Below are positions 23,296-34,262 of a stretch of 64,000 bases of DNA, one piece after another; the first letter of the stretch is position 1; the number at the start of each line of letters is the position of its first letter. A model generated the notes under the pieces. It had not been told where the DNA came from and did no database searches. It saw only the letters and a program-made list of their open reading frames with translations. This DNA comes from Buddleja alternifolia (Eukaryota > Streptophyta > Magnoliopsida > Lamiales > Scrophulariaceae), in the NCBI GenBank assembly GCA_019426215.1, contig CM033393.1:29018591-29082590 (forward strand). The letters run 5' to 3'. The translations under genes and the position numbers were made by a program.

Positions 23296-24795
23296 TGTTA
23301 GGAATTTCATGTTAGATGTTTTGATGATGACAAAATAGGATTTTATGTTAGACCCTAAAAGAATGTAAGTTTATATTTTCATAGAACAATTGTATAAGCA
23401 TTTGAAAGGTTGTCATTTTGTTAAGCTTGTAATTTTTATCTTTATAGATTTTAGACTAAGTATTGGATACCAAGTCACTAGTAGAATTCTAGGTGAGTCT
23501 ATTAGAGATGAAGTTGAAGATCAGCGTCTGAAGCCAAGCGAAGATGAAGATTTTGTCTTAAGCGACTGCCAATCGCTATGGACTATTTCAGGATGCATGA
23601 ATCAAACGCTCAAAGCAATCAAGCGATCAAGAAGATCAGATTCACCTGAAATAAATTCCGAAGTCACTAAGGACTTAAATGCAATCATTTTAACGGACAT
23701 TTATCTCCAATGGGAAATAAATTCAAATACATTAAATGCTTGACAAGAGCAAATGTGATAGGGACAGATTGTATACGGAGCAAGCTACCTATTGGCTTAG
23801 ACTGTCAGAAGTTCAGAGTTCAAACCTGCCACATCAAATCAGTGCAGCAGGATTTCAGGATTGTCAGAGCAAAGGTATGACTCACTCTCGCGTGAGAGGC
23901 ACGCATCTACGTGTGTCCAACAGACAAATCCCAAAAAATTACCTATAAATATCTTGCCTTTAACAAACCCTAAAATAACACGTATATACACAAGAAAGTC
24001 AAAACTTTGCTGAAATATTTTCTCAGGAAAAGCTTAGAAACTCCATAGGCAAAATTCTTTCAAACTTTCTACACACATTCCAGACAGTCATAGATATCTC
24101 AAACATCTTCAAAGAAGAATCATACACTATTATTGAGATAGCCTAAGTTGTTTGAACTTCCTAAAATTGAACAAACCCGTGATCAAAACCCTCAACCTCA
24201 TCTATCTGTGTGAAGAAGTTGTTGGCTCTACAAACAGTATTTCTGAGTGAGAGAAGCTTGTTGGTGAAGATCTTCATTGGTGCTAAAGTCTGTGTGATCA
24301 AGGAGCCCAAGATCATCATCCCCACCTCTATTTTGTAGCAGCCTCTGTGTGATCCTTCGATAATCAATTTAGTGGAATTCCAAGTGTTCAAGGAGAAGAA
24401 GGACGTAGCTGGGATTACACCACCCAGTGAACCTTACAAATTCTTGTGTTATTTACTGTCATATTGTCTCACTTTATATTCTATCATTTATTCTGAAAAA
24501 GACAAGTAAAACGGTTAAGCGACTATTTGACCAAAACGAACGTTAAAGCTTTAAAATCATTTCCACTATGCTAACCCTGATTAAGCGATCTAAGCTTTAC
24601 CCTACTTTGGTAAATTGCTAAGATCACTAAGTCTAAGTTATCTTTACTGTAGCGCCTAACCGAGCGCTCAGCTCACTAAGCATTCAAATCTTTAAAAGTG
24701 ATACAAAATTTTTGAAGTCGAAAAAGGCTTCAGGGTCCATTCAAACCCCCCCCCTTCTAGACCCTTTCGTATGCCACTTGGGACCACCAATGCCA
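23296..24795. mobile_element. Solo LTR of another copia family inside LTR B
   Basis: Starts TGTTAGGAATTTCATGTTAG, runs through TTTTGATGATGACAAAATAGG, and ends near CCCCCCCCCTTCTAGACC then TTGGGACCACCAATGCCA. This resembles long LTRs of SIRE/Maximus-type copia elements. Flanks are ATATT (23291-23295) and ATATA (24796-24800), an imperfect duplication. LTR B resumes on the far side. There is no coding region. The exact right end is uncertain by a few bases. Confidence 0.6.
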
Positions 24796-24910
24796 ATATA
24801 ATAGTAAACAACTAATTGTGTTTTATTGATAGAATGCGAAACAATTAGAAATTGATAATATCCTAATATTCTCTAATCCTCTAGTGGCATTTGAAGACAT
24901 TAATCTAACA

Positions 24911-25471
24911 GTTTCATGGGTGGAAAGTATTTGCTCAAACTTTTTCTCTTCAAGTTGTTCCAAGATGTGACAGAGCCAGATGGTAAAGAGTTCAACCATG
25001 ACCGTGCTCTATCCCTCAGTGAGAAAGGAAACAACTTCAGACAAATATTCTCTGCTGATACTCCCGTCCATTGAAAAGAGTCACAAACTTCAATGAACAT
25101 CCTAAGATGGTTACATGGGTCATCAATTACTGATCCACTACATTGCCCCATCGATTGCAGCATTTGGAACATGAAAGGGTTTAGCTCGAATGTTCCCCCT
25201 CGAATCTCGGCGTAGCGATGTTAGGGTTCAGATTTCCCAAGATAGGATTTCCATAATCTTTGATAAACCGATTAGCCTCATTTTCAATTTCATTGGCTCC
25301 ATTAGCTCCATTGATACCGTTATTTGCTTGGTTAATTGCCATTTGGAGTCATTTATAAATTCTCTGCCACTTCCTCCTAATTCCAAAGGTTCTCTTGATC
25401 TATGGATCTGTAGTGAATTCTTTAGAACGTGTTGCTCTGCTCATAAACTACATGTTACCTGCAAGAAGTAA
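24911..25471 (-). pseudogene. Athila-like gag, N-terminal half (oldest element, piece 2)
   Basis: The minus-strand frame at 24900-25172 reads VIDDPCNHLRMFIEVCDSFQ, LKLFPFSLRDRARSWLNSLP, GSVTSWNNLK and KYFPPMK, the conserved Athila capsid core. Upstream, at about 25190-25350, another frame gives DYGNPILGNLNPNIATPRFEG, the N-terminal lead. A frameshift separates the two. The protein breaks at the GTTTC target site and resumes at 18420, which shows that both pieces were one gene before LTR B inserted. Confidence 0.78.
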
Positions 25472-25529
25472 CAGAGTGTAGATGACACAAAGAAACAAAA
25501 TCACTTAACTCAAAATAAGCTAAGTAATC

Positions 25530-25551
25530 CTCAATAATGGCACCCAAAACT
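25530..25551 (-). other. Primer-binding site region of the oldest Athila-like element
   Basis: On the minus strand, right after the LTR end (...CTAACA), the sequence reads AGTTTTGGGTGCCATTATTG. The position and TTTGG start fit a gypsy primer-binding site, although it has drifted from TGGCGCC-type consensus. Confidence 0.4.
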
Positions 25552-28500
25552 TGTTAGTCGTTTTAGCGTATATAAGATTATGACCAAAATAACGCAAGTA
25601 CACGTGCTATCAAGTAATAAAGTGTACAAAATACGGATATGATTCCCACAGAGAATTAACTAAATTTATGAAGAATTAAAATGAAAATTTTATCTTCTCA
25701 AATTCCAATTAATAATATGATTTTGAAATTAACTTACTACGAAAATAAAAATTAACAACTAATGAAAGACAAGAATTAAGCAAGAATTAACCAAATTAAT
25801 TAAATGTAGGCCCTCCCTTTCCCTCTAGTTACCAGATTAAAACAATGAATTAATCTCTAGTTCTATCACCATCTCAATTGTTAACTTTAAATACTAATAT
25901 ATTTCTATGCAACTGTCGAATATGTTAGGTTTCGCGGAAAAACACATAAACACAGGGGAAGGATTTCAAAAATTTAATTAAAAACCTAAAAGTGTATTCT
26001 AATTCACATAATTGAATCTCAAACATGCACTAACGAGTAAATCCGACTTACTCGTTGAAGCGAGGTGGTAGGGGAATCCAATTCTTCTTTTAATCTTTAG
26101 ATTGATGAACTTCTTGAATTCTTCATCCCTCGTGTTCTTCAATTCTCGAAGTTGTAGATGAATCCAACAACGAATCATGTTGCCTCTAATTATCACACAC
26201 GAATTGATGACAAAAAATTCCCTTCTTGTTCTCTATAGGGGCGATGACTTTTGTGTATAGAGAGGGAGGATATTTTTCTTCTTCTATTTTTTGGAGAGTT
26301 ACAATTCATGTAATGTATTCTCTTCTCTAGATTAAAGTCAAGAGAACCCTTTTATAACTCAATGACTTGTTCACCAAGACAAAACAAAAGAGACTAATTT
26401 GATCATCCAACCTAGCCTAATGGGCTCATGGACGCCCCATATAGGGCCCGGAATTCTTTTGTTTTGTTAATTTCTTTATTCAATTAATTATTTATTTTAT
26501 CCAATAAATAAATATATTAATTAAATAATAAAATTTATTAGATAAATTAATTCATTAATATATTTCTCTAAGAAATTAATTAATAAAAAATTTTATCCAA
26601 TAATTAATTATCTTATCCAATAAGAAATTAATTATTTAACTTATCCAACAAATTAAATCTCTCCAAAATAAAATAGAAAATAGAAAATTCCTTTTTCAAT
26701 TTTCTTCATCAATTCTTTAGCACGACTCTTTAGGTTCGTTTCATTTTTTGCAATGAGAGGAAACCAAATGAAGTGGGTAACACTTATCCAGTCATGTGGC
26801 CCACTTCATAGCCCAAATGAATTACGAATGAATGGATCATTCCACAACCTTTCAATCGTAAGTATCGTGTATGTATAAACCCTTCGTTCACGTTTTCCGG
26901 TCAAATGAGAGTCATAGTTATGTCAAACTCACTGGACTTGACCATATGAATAAATTATAATAATACGAGATCATTGAGATCGATTTGGTGCCTAGCACAA
27001 TCGTCTCGTTTGCTTTGGCCAAAGACTTTGATCTCTATTTATCTATAATTACATAGGGTACATTCTCATTCACTTATGAGAGAACAAATCCCTCTTAGAT
27101 ATCTGCTAAGACTATCACTTGCCCATCAGGTCCGCATTTCGAGGTTGACCCCATCAACTAGTGAATTGGGTCTAACTACTTTAGTGAAAGACTTGACGTC
27201 ACAAGTGCATTTTCAGCCTGATACTTCAGGTCAAAGGCTCACATATACCTATTACGCATAATCAGTTCTGTCATTGACAGTCACAGAGTGAAAACCCATG
27301 TTACAGAACCGATGCGAGTCTGTTCGAGCATATCAGTTCCATTGATGTGCCTAATCTTAATCTCCTATCATCCCATGATACTAGACAGGCACTCTCATGT
27401 CGGAGTGTAAAATTGTACAAGTATTCGAAGTCTTTATTTGTCCATTATAGACTTCATATTACTTGCGAACTTGTTTTAGTAATCAAGATCGATCTCTCTC
27501 GTGCCACTCTTCCTATCCCATAGGAAGTAGAGGGATCGCACTGAAAACATGGATAAAATGTTTTACACAACTTATAGACACAGATAAGAATTATGTGAAA
27601 ACTTAAATGATGCCTTTTATTATAAATAATATTTAAGTTCAATACAAGATAGATACCCTATTCATACTATCATATATGGCATCCAAGGGCATAATCCTAA
27701 CAGAATACATAAAACTTATCTAACTCTAGTCTTCTCGATTTGTCTATGCAAGAAGAAACTAAACTAGACACATTAAGATTAAGTTATCTTCAAGCTAAGA
27801 AGGGTCTAAGGGTATATGTTTACCCTCAAAGACAAATAACGCAATTTATCCTATCCTAAGTTAATTATCCTTCTCTGTTTAATCCAAGTTCTATGTTTAA
27901 TATTCCTATTTCTAGTTCAATTCAATAAACAAATACTCAAAATAGGTGATTAAGCTAATTGAGGCTTAGAGCACAAAATTAAACAAGCAAAGAGATGAAT
28001 ATTTAAACTAAAAACGTAAAACTTCATAGTAAATCCAAATAACTAGAGTTTCGGGGGTGCGCCTACTACAAATTTAACTCATGATTGTTAAGAAAAACAC
28101 ACAAAAACTAATGAAAATCATATTTACAATCCACAAATTCAACATTGAAAGATCTAACCAATAGATAAAGAAACAAAACTTGTAGATGAAATATTCTTCT
28201 CGCTAGTGATGTCGATCTTCGCTAGAATACTTTGTATTCTTATAAAAACCCACTCATTTTGCTCAAGATGTGTTTTCTCTAGGTTTCTCCCTCTTTTTTT
28301 ATCAGCAAAAACATGTATCTCTCTTGTGTAGTTCACCAATCTTTCCCTATCTCCAAAATTCTCTTAATTTCTTCTAAACAATCACAACCGTCCACTTTGA
28401 GCTCGATTTTCTCTGATCTAAAGACTTCCAATGAGTACAAATCCAATAGGAAAGTTGAAGTCTCTATCCTTAGATTTCAAACCCCGCTAGAATCAAGAGA

Positions 28501-29080
28501 TTTGGAGATTTGGTTGAGGAGGAGGTATGGTGAAAAGAGTACGGACGGGTCACTGGTCAAAAAATCAGGAGCTGGTACTTGCAAATCTCGCGACGTGACA
28601 TCAAGTGCCATGTCGCGACATATCATGTTCATTTTTCTTCATGTCATGGGCTGCCTATGAGCATGTCGTAACATCTTTTGCCATGTCACTACGCGACGTT
28701 AGATGCCCAGATTTTTTCTTGATTCTTTCATATTTTCTTTCCTTAATAAGCAATTTGCTCCTCTTGCTTTGTAATTTGCTTTTATCACTTGTGGACTTAT
28801 GCCCATGAGGATCTATAAAACACAACTTTAATCAATTGCTACACCCAAAACTCTAGAATTACTAAAAACACCCAAAACATAATAAAAACACACCAAAACA
28901 ACTAAAACAACAATTAAAGACTACTCAACATGAATACAACGAAAAAGCGGTAAAAAGATTTGAAACCACCTACACAAAACGACGAAAGAGCATGCAAACC
29001 ACCGAATAAAAGCTAGATAATTCTATAAAAATCTAAGACCATGGTCTTGGTCTCAATTATAGCTATTAGATGTTGTGACT
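25552..29080 (-). repeat. 5' LTR of the oldest Athila-like element (right end uncertain)
   Basis: Starts on the plus strand as TGTTAGTCGTTTTAGCG, immediately right of the primer-binding site and gag, so it is the 5' LTR of the minus-strand element. It is split by the solo LTR at 25923-27702 (duplication GAATA). The remaining sequence after 27707 includes a patch with TCGCGACGTGACATCAAG and TGTCGCGACAT-like repeats near 28585-28620. I could not find the outer TG end; a boundary near 28930-29080 is a guess. Confidence 0.5.
25923..27702. mobile_element. Solo copia LTR C
   Basis: 1780 bases from TGTTAGGTTTCGCGG to ATCCTAACA, flanked by the perfect duplication GAATA (25918-25922 and 27703-27707). 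It shares many blocks with LTR B and LTR D, so all three belong to one broad family. Short frames inside have no protein similarity that I recognise. Confidence 0.85.
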
Positions 29081-29124
29081 TTTCTTTATTTGAGTCTTAT
29101 AAAATCTATGTGACCTATGATTAA

Positions 29125-29270
29125 AGGAGTGTTTGCAAACTGTTAAAACAAGTGATTATTAACTTATGACTTAAAATAATCTGTTTAGGAGTGTTTGCAA
29201 ACTTTTAAAATAAGTGATTATTAACTTATGACTTAAAATAATCTATTTAAGAGTGTTTGCAAACCTAACT
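29125..29270. repeat. 62-bp tandem repeat, about 2.3 copies
   Basis: Units start near 29126 and 29188, each beginning GGAGTGTTTGCAAAC and containing AAGTGATTATTAACTTATGA. A third, partial unit starts near 29250. Related units are common in small DNA transposons, but I see no terminal repeats here. Confidence 0.8.
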
Positions 29271-29302
29271 TTTTATTCTAATTCTCTTAACTAAAGTGAT
29301 AA

Positions 29303-30314
29303 TCTATCTATACTATTTATTAAAGATGTGACCCTTTGAGTAACTTCTTTGGGAAGCCAAATGTGTATGGATAAAACTACCCCTCTTTCTTTTTAATGAG
29401 GGGAGCTAAAAAGGGGTAAAGTGGTAAAATTACTATAAACTAATCTCTCACATTTAAAACTAACTCCAATTTTCACGTTCACTCAACTCCCATTTCATAT
29501 CAGTTTTGGAAGGATAACTGTTTTGGAAGAATAACTTCTGCATAATGAATGCATACTATTATTCTATTGAATTGCACAAGAAAAATTAATAATAATTTCA
29601 TCCACGGCAAAAATCTCCAAATTGCATGTTTCTTTGGAATAGAGCTTCTTTAAATCCATCTTTCCCTTCTTTCCTGTTACTTAGAAGTTGGAATTAATCC
29701 ATTCTCATTTTTGTTTTTCTTAACCAATGAATGTCCAATGTTTTTTGCCAATTACAGGAGCAACCATCGACAATGCAAATTTGGCTTGAAGACTATCCAA
29801 GTAAAACTACAAATGTTGATGATTTTGCTGGTGGATTAGAAGAAGCAACGAAGCAACAGAGAAAAAAAGCATTGTGGATTAGTATGGACTCTTTTTACAA
29901 TCAAATGATTGGGACTCATTTTTCGGAGTTAAGTGGTTTCCTCTTAATTTACTAACATTTTACTTTCTAAAACTTTATATATGATGATTTCAATCCTTAC
30001 TTTGTTGAGATTCCACAAGATTTACTTGAAAATTGGTGGATTTTGTTTTAATAAAAAATCATTTTTTTTTGGAATTTGGCCCTTGGCAAAGTTGTACGAA
30101 ATTGGAGAAATACCTATGTCGACAATGTAAACAAATGATGTTCTTTTACGTAGTGATGCACTCTTCATTTTTTCTTTTATTAATTAACAAGTTTAGATTC
30201 TAAAAAAGATATTTATTATAATGGAAAAATAATCTCCAGAAGACATTGAATGATTTCTATTGTTTTTGTTTTGATCGTTACGTTGCACACTCAACGAGTG
30301 TGCCCAACTACTAA
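29303..30314 (+). mobile_element. Non-autonomous Helitron
   Basis: The 5' end is TCTATCTATACTATTTATTA after an A (start 29303, possibly 29307). The 3' end has the hairpin GCACACTC-AAC-GAGTGTGC at 30285-30303, then, 7 bases on, CTAA at 30311-30314 followed by T. These are the Helitron hallmarks: TC start, short GC hairpin near a CTRR end, insertion between A and T, and no target duplication. No Rep/helicase frame is present. Confidence 0.65.
29758..29955 (+). pseudogene. Possible captured exon inside the Helitron
   Basis: A splice-acceptor-like CCAATTACAG ends at 29757 and is followed by an open frame: EQPSTMQIWLEDYPSK, TTNVDDFAGGLEEATKQQRK, ALWISMDSFYNQMIG. It ends in TAA. The composition is protein-like compared with its AT-rich surroundings. 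I do not recognise the parent gene. Helitrons are known to carry host exons, so a captured fragment is a reasonable inference, not a demonstration. No clear donor site was found before the stop. Confidence 0.4.
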
Positions 30315-31560
30315 TACTATTTATTAAGGCTCCATTAAAGTAACTATCTTGGTATGCCAAATGTCTGTTGCCTAAAATAACCTTCTTAAACATTTTAAAA
30401 ATGCTTCTTTTTTATAACTATGGTTTGTTCCATGGGATGGTTGGCATCCAACGTACACTAGACTAAAAAGGTAAATTCCTTCATTTTGAACTTTTGTCGA
30501 CAATGTTAAAAAAAATATATATAGTTTGCATGAGTGAGCATCACAATTTGCATCCACATTTTCTCCAAAAACGCTGATGAAAATGGTTAAGCAATTTCAG
30601 ATAGTGCTATATTCCTTAAAAAAATTCAAAATTCTCCTCTTTTAAAGAGCAAAATATTAGAGTGTTCGCGATGAGGGAGGGAGTCAGGAATTAAACTGGG
30701 GGGGGGGGGGGGGGGGGAGGCGAGATTTTGAGATATACACGTGTTTCGTTTGCTTGGTAGTTGAAGGATCCGCGGTACGGTACGCTATATGTATGCGAAA
30801 AAATTGGGAATTATGTTTAGTAAGAACTTTTGACATACTTTGTACACTGTAACTCTTTTGTTAGTAGTGAAATTCCCTTATCTTCTCCTGTGGACCTAGG
30901 CAATTGCCGAACCATATGGAAATAATATTTGATACATTTTTCATAACTAATCAAACAAAATATAGTTTTAAAGATAAAATGGAAAATGGTTCTAATATTA
31001 AATAAAATAAAACATAAAAATCCTAAGAAGTATGATTTGACTAATATCAATTTAAAAATTTCAGGTTAAAAATGGCAATCATCATTACATTTCATCAATA
31101 ATATCCAATTTCATGGAAATCGACTATAAAAAGATAAAGCAAAAATAAAAAGATACTTATCATATTGAAGAGACGAGAAACGGTTGATGGGATTTGAACA
31201 AATCATGAGTGATGAGAAAATATAAAATTATAACAAGAATTCTAACTTAAAATTTTGATTATATACCCTATTGAAATGTTCAACTGAGTCAATTGTTCTA
31301 CTATATGGGTTTGGGCTAGCTTGTAGGTTAAAAATATGAATTAATTTTGTTTTTTGTTATTTATTTTGGGGGTACCCTCCGTCCCAATCATGATGTAATA
31401 GAGAAACTCTAAAAGAGTGAAAACTCCATACATGGGTTTGGGAGTCCGAGAACTTCCACGGGAACAAGATGCATTCTTTAAGATAAATATTACTATTTAG
31501 TGTAGTTACTTTTATTTTGTTAAATGTGAAGTAATTAATTAAATGATTACTACTCATATC
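30315..31560. other. Non-coding stretch with a second Helitron-like start
   Basis: TAATACTATTTATTAAGG at 30313-30330 closely resembles the 5' end of the preceding Helitron, and about 70 bases of similarity follow (GTAAC, then ATGCCAAATGT). It looks like a second, tandem or truncated copy. No gene is seen further on. The stretch holds a 20-base G run at 30698-30717. Confidence 0.45.
30698..30717 (+). repeat. Uninterrupted run of 20 G
   Basis: Twenty consecutive G residues, followed by AGGCGAG. Such a run can form G-quadruplexes and is prone to sequencing and assembly error. Confidence 0.9.
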
Positions 31561-31680
31561 TTCTAATATTTTTTGTTGTAAGCAGCCTTTTCAAGTACCT
31601 ATTAGGCTATTCAAGTTTTCTTCTAATATTTTTTGTTGCAAGCAGCCTTTTCAAGTACCTATTAGGCTATTCGAGTTTTG
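31561..31680. repeat. 60-bp tandem duplication
   Basis: The unit starting TTCTAATATTTTTTGTTG occurs at 31561-31620 and 31621-31680 with about three mismatches. It ends six bases before the Tork-type element. Confidence 0.92.
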
Positions 31681-31686
31681 AGATGG

Positions 31687-32170
31687 TGTTGTGGAACTCA
31701 AAGTCATATTCCACCAAATATAGAAATAGCGAGAGAAATATTGTACTAGAAAATCACACTAGATTTAATTCCCAGGAAAGATTGGAGGCGTCACAACGGT
31801 CGCACTTAAAACCCAACCTCCTCGACAGAATTAACTAGACGAATTTAATAGTACAATATAACACTACAACTATAACTAACAATGACTACTTGAAGAATAG
31901 CACAAAATAAACAATACCAAAATATAATGAGGTTCGGCTAATTTAACCTACGTCCTCGAACCCCACCAAAATATTTCACTAAAAGGACTAAAGTGAAATT
32001 ATTACAAACTATAGAGGAAGAAAGAACAAATTGCTCAAAGATAGAGGCAAATGTTGGGATATTTAAAAGGTGAAGAGATAGCCTTTATTTATACTACAAA
32101 GGAACCTTCCACTTCAAATGTTTTCCTATGTGGGACTTTTACTCTTTTTTTGAAAGAGCCATTTTCAACA
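31687..32170 (-). repeat. 3' LTR of the Tork-type element
   Basis: 484 bases, plus-strand ends TGTTGTGGAACTC and TTTTCAACA. A TATA-like TATAAATA lies on the minus strand near 32089-32096, upstream of the transcript start expected within the LTR. Confidence 0.92.
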
Positions 32171-32237
32171 AATCTCCACCTTGGCGAATTTCAAAATCTC
32201 CAATCTCCTCGTCAAACGGGGTCACCAAAAACAATCT

Positions 32238-34262
32238 TCAAACTTTGACAATGTTGATCAAGTCCAAACAAAATTTGAACTTGATTGCAGTCACAACTTT
32301 TGTCAACATATCAGCAGGATTCTCAGTAGTATGGATCTTCTCGATTCTGACTCCACCTTCTTCGAGTATCTCTCTTATGAAAAGATACCGAACATCAATG
32401 TGCTTCATCCTTGCATGATAAACTTGGTTCTTTGCTAAATGGATAGCACTTTGACTATTACAATGTATTTTGACATACTTTTGTCCAATCCCCAGTTCAC
32501 CAAGCAACCCTTGAAGCCAAATTGCTTCCTTTACAACCTCTGAAATTGCCATATACTCTGCTTCCGTTGTAGACAGAGCAACCGTTGACTGTAAGGTAGA
32601 CTTCCAACTGACTGGTGCTTTAGCAAGAGTAAATATGTAGCCTGTAGTTGATCTACGCTTATCTAAATCACCAGCATAGTCTGAATCGCAATATCCGACT
32701 ACATACTGACTATGTTCCTGCTCAAATATCAAACCAACATCAGCTGTGTCATGGATGTATCGCAAAATCCATTTCACAGCTTGCCAATGTTCCTTTCTAG
32801 GATCATACATATACCTTCTCACAACCCCCACTGCTTGGGAAATATCAGGCCTCGTACACACCATAGCATACATCAAGCTACCAATAACATTTGCATGCGG
32901 TACTTTTGACATGTATTCCCGTTCTACATCAGACTTTGGTGACAAAGCGGCGCTAAGCTTAAAATGAGGAGCAAACGGAGTACTAATTGGTTTTGACTTT
33001 TCATCAATGTCAAAACGCTTCAACATCCTACTCAGATATTGTTTCAAACAAAACCTCCTCAATTTTCTATCTCTGAAAATCTCCATGCCGAGAATTTTCT
33101 TCGCCTCACCTAGATCCTTTATCTCAAACTCCCATTTCAAATGAGTCTTCAACTTCTCGATTTCAATTAGACTCGGGGAGGCAATCAACATATCATCAAC
33201 ATACAGAAGAAGATATATGAAGGATCCATCTTGTAGCTTGTGCAAATACACACAATGATCGTATTTGCTTCTTGTGTACCCAATTCCCATCATAAACTTA
33301 TCAAATCGCTTGTACCACTGCCTCGGAGATTGCTTCAATCCGTACAACGATTTTTGAAGTTTACAAACCAAATTTTCATTTTCAGCAATGTTGAATCCCT
33401 CTGGCTGAGTCATATAGATTTCCTCTTCCAAGTCTCCATGTAAAAATGCAGTTTTTACATCCAATTGAACTAGTTCAAAATCCAACTGTGCTACCAAAGC
33501 CAACAAAATCCTAATGGAGGAGTGTTTTACAACTGGAGAAAACACCTCATTATAATTAATGCCCTCCTTCTGAGCGTAACCTTTGGCCACCAATTTGGCT
33601 TTGTAGCAAACATCACCTTGGCTAGGAAATCCATATTTCTTTGCAAATATCCATTTGCATCCAATTGCCTTCTTTCCCTTCGGGAGACTGGCCAGTTCCC
33701 ATGTTCGATTCTTATGAAGGGACTGCATTTCTTCACTCATGGAAATCCTCCACTTATCTTTCTCTGGTCCTTTGACTGCTTCAATATAAGTGGTAGGAAC
33801 ATCATCAATGGCAATTGCAGATGCATAAGCCACCATATCATCAAAGCGAGCAGGCTTTCTGATTGTTCTCTTTGGCTTAATAATTGCAATTGATTCAAGT
33901 TGTTGTGGAAGTTCTTGCGGTTGAACTTCCTCTTCTTCAAAATCTCCTTCTACCATAGGAGAATGATCCAGAGTTTCTTGATCTGCTGGGACAACCAAAT
34001 TTTCAAACTCCACCTGTTTGGGAGTACCATCCTGATGTTCTGCATTCACCTTTTCCAACATGGTAGATTCATCAAAGGTGACATCCCTGCTAAAGATTAT
34101 TTTCTTTGTCTCTGGACACCAAAGGCGATAGCCTTTTATACCAGAGGTGATCCCCATGAACAATGCTTTCTTTGCTCTAGGATCCAACTTTGATTCCTTA
34201 ACATGATAATATGTAGTGGAACCAAACACATGTAAGGAATTATAGCAGGCTTTCCAAACCAT
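32238..34262 (-). pseudogene. Copia pol, second part: reverse transcriptase and RNase H
   Basis: A frame of 674 residues. After the end of the integrase (VFGSTTYYHVKESKLDPRAK, FDESTML) comes the reverse transcriptase: KARLVAKGYAQKEGINY, LDVKTAFLHGDLEEEIYM, SLYGLKQSPRQWY and the catalytic YVDDMLIA. Then follow CTRPDISQAVGVV, RNase H (GYCDSDYAGDLDKRRSTTGY, STTEAEYMAISE) and the C-terminus (HIDVRYLFIREILEEGG, NPADMLTK). It is complete to the purine tract, with all visible catalytic residues present. The only lesion is a frameshift near 34235-34257, where PLEKWFGKPA leaves the frame and YNSLHVFGS continues in the other. Confidence 0.9.

Larger units (their letters stand above)
18426..24910. mobile_element. 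Solo copia LTR B, split by two later insertions
   Basis: Begins TGTTAGGG at 18426 and ends CTAACA at 24910. A perfect 5-bp duplication, GTTTC, flanks it (18421-18425 and 24911-24915), inside Athila gag. Its own sequence is 18426-18878, 22210-23295 and 24796-24910. It shares blocks with the LTRs at 25923-27702 and 51700-53285 (GCTTTGGCCAAAGACTTT, and the CATTGACTGTCAAAGAGTGA-like block). There is no interior and no second LTR, so it arose by LTR-LTR recombination. Confidence 0.85.
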
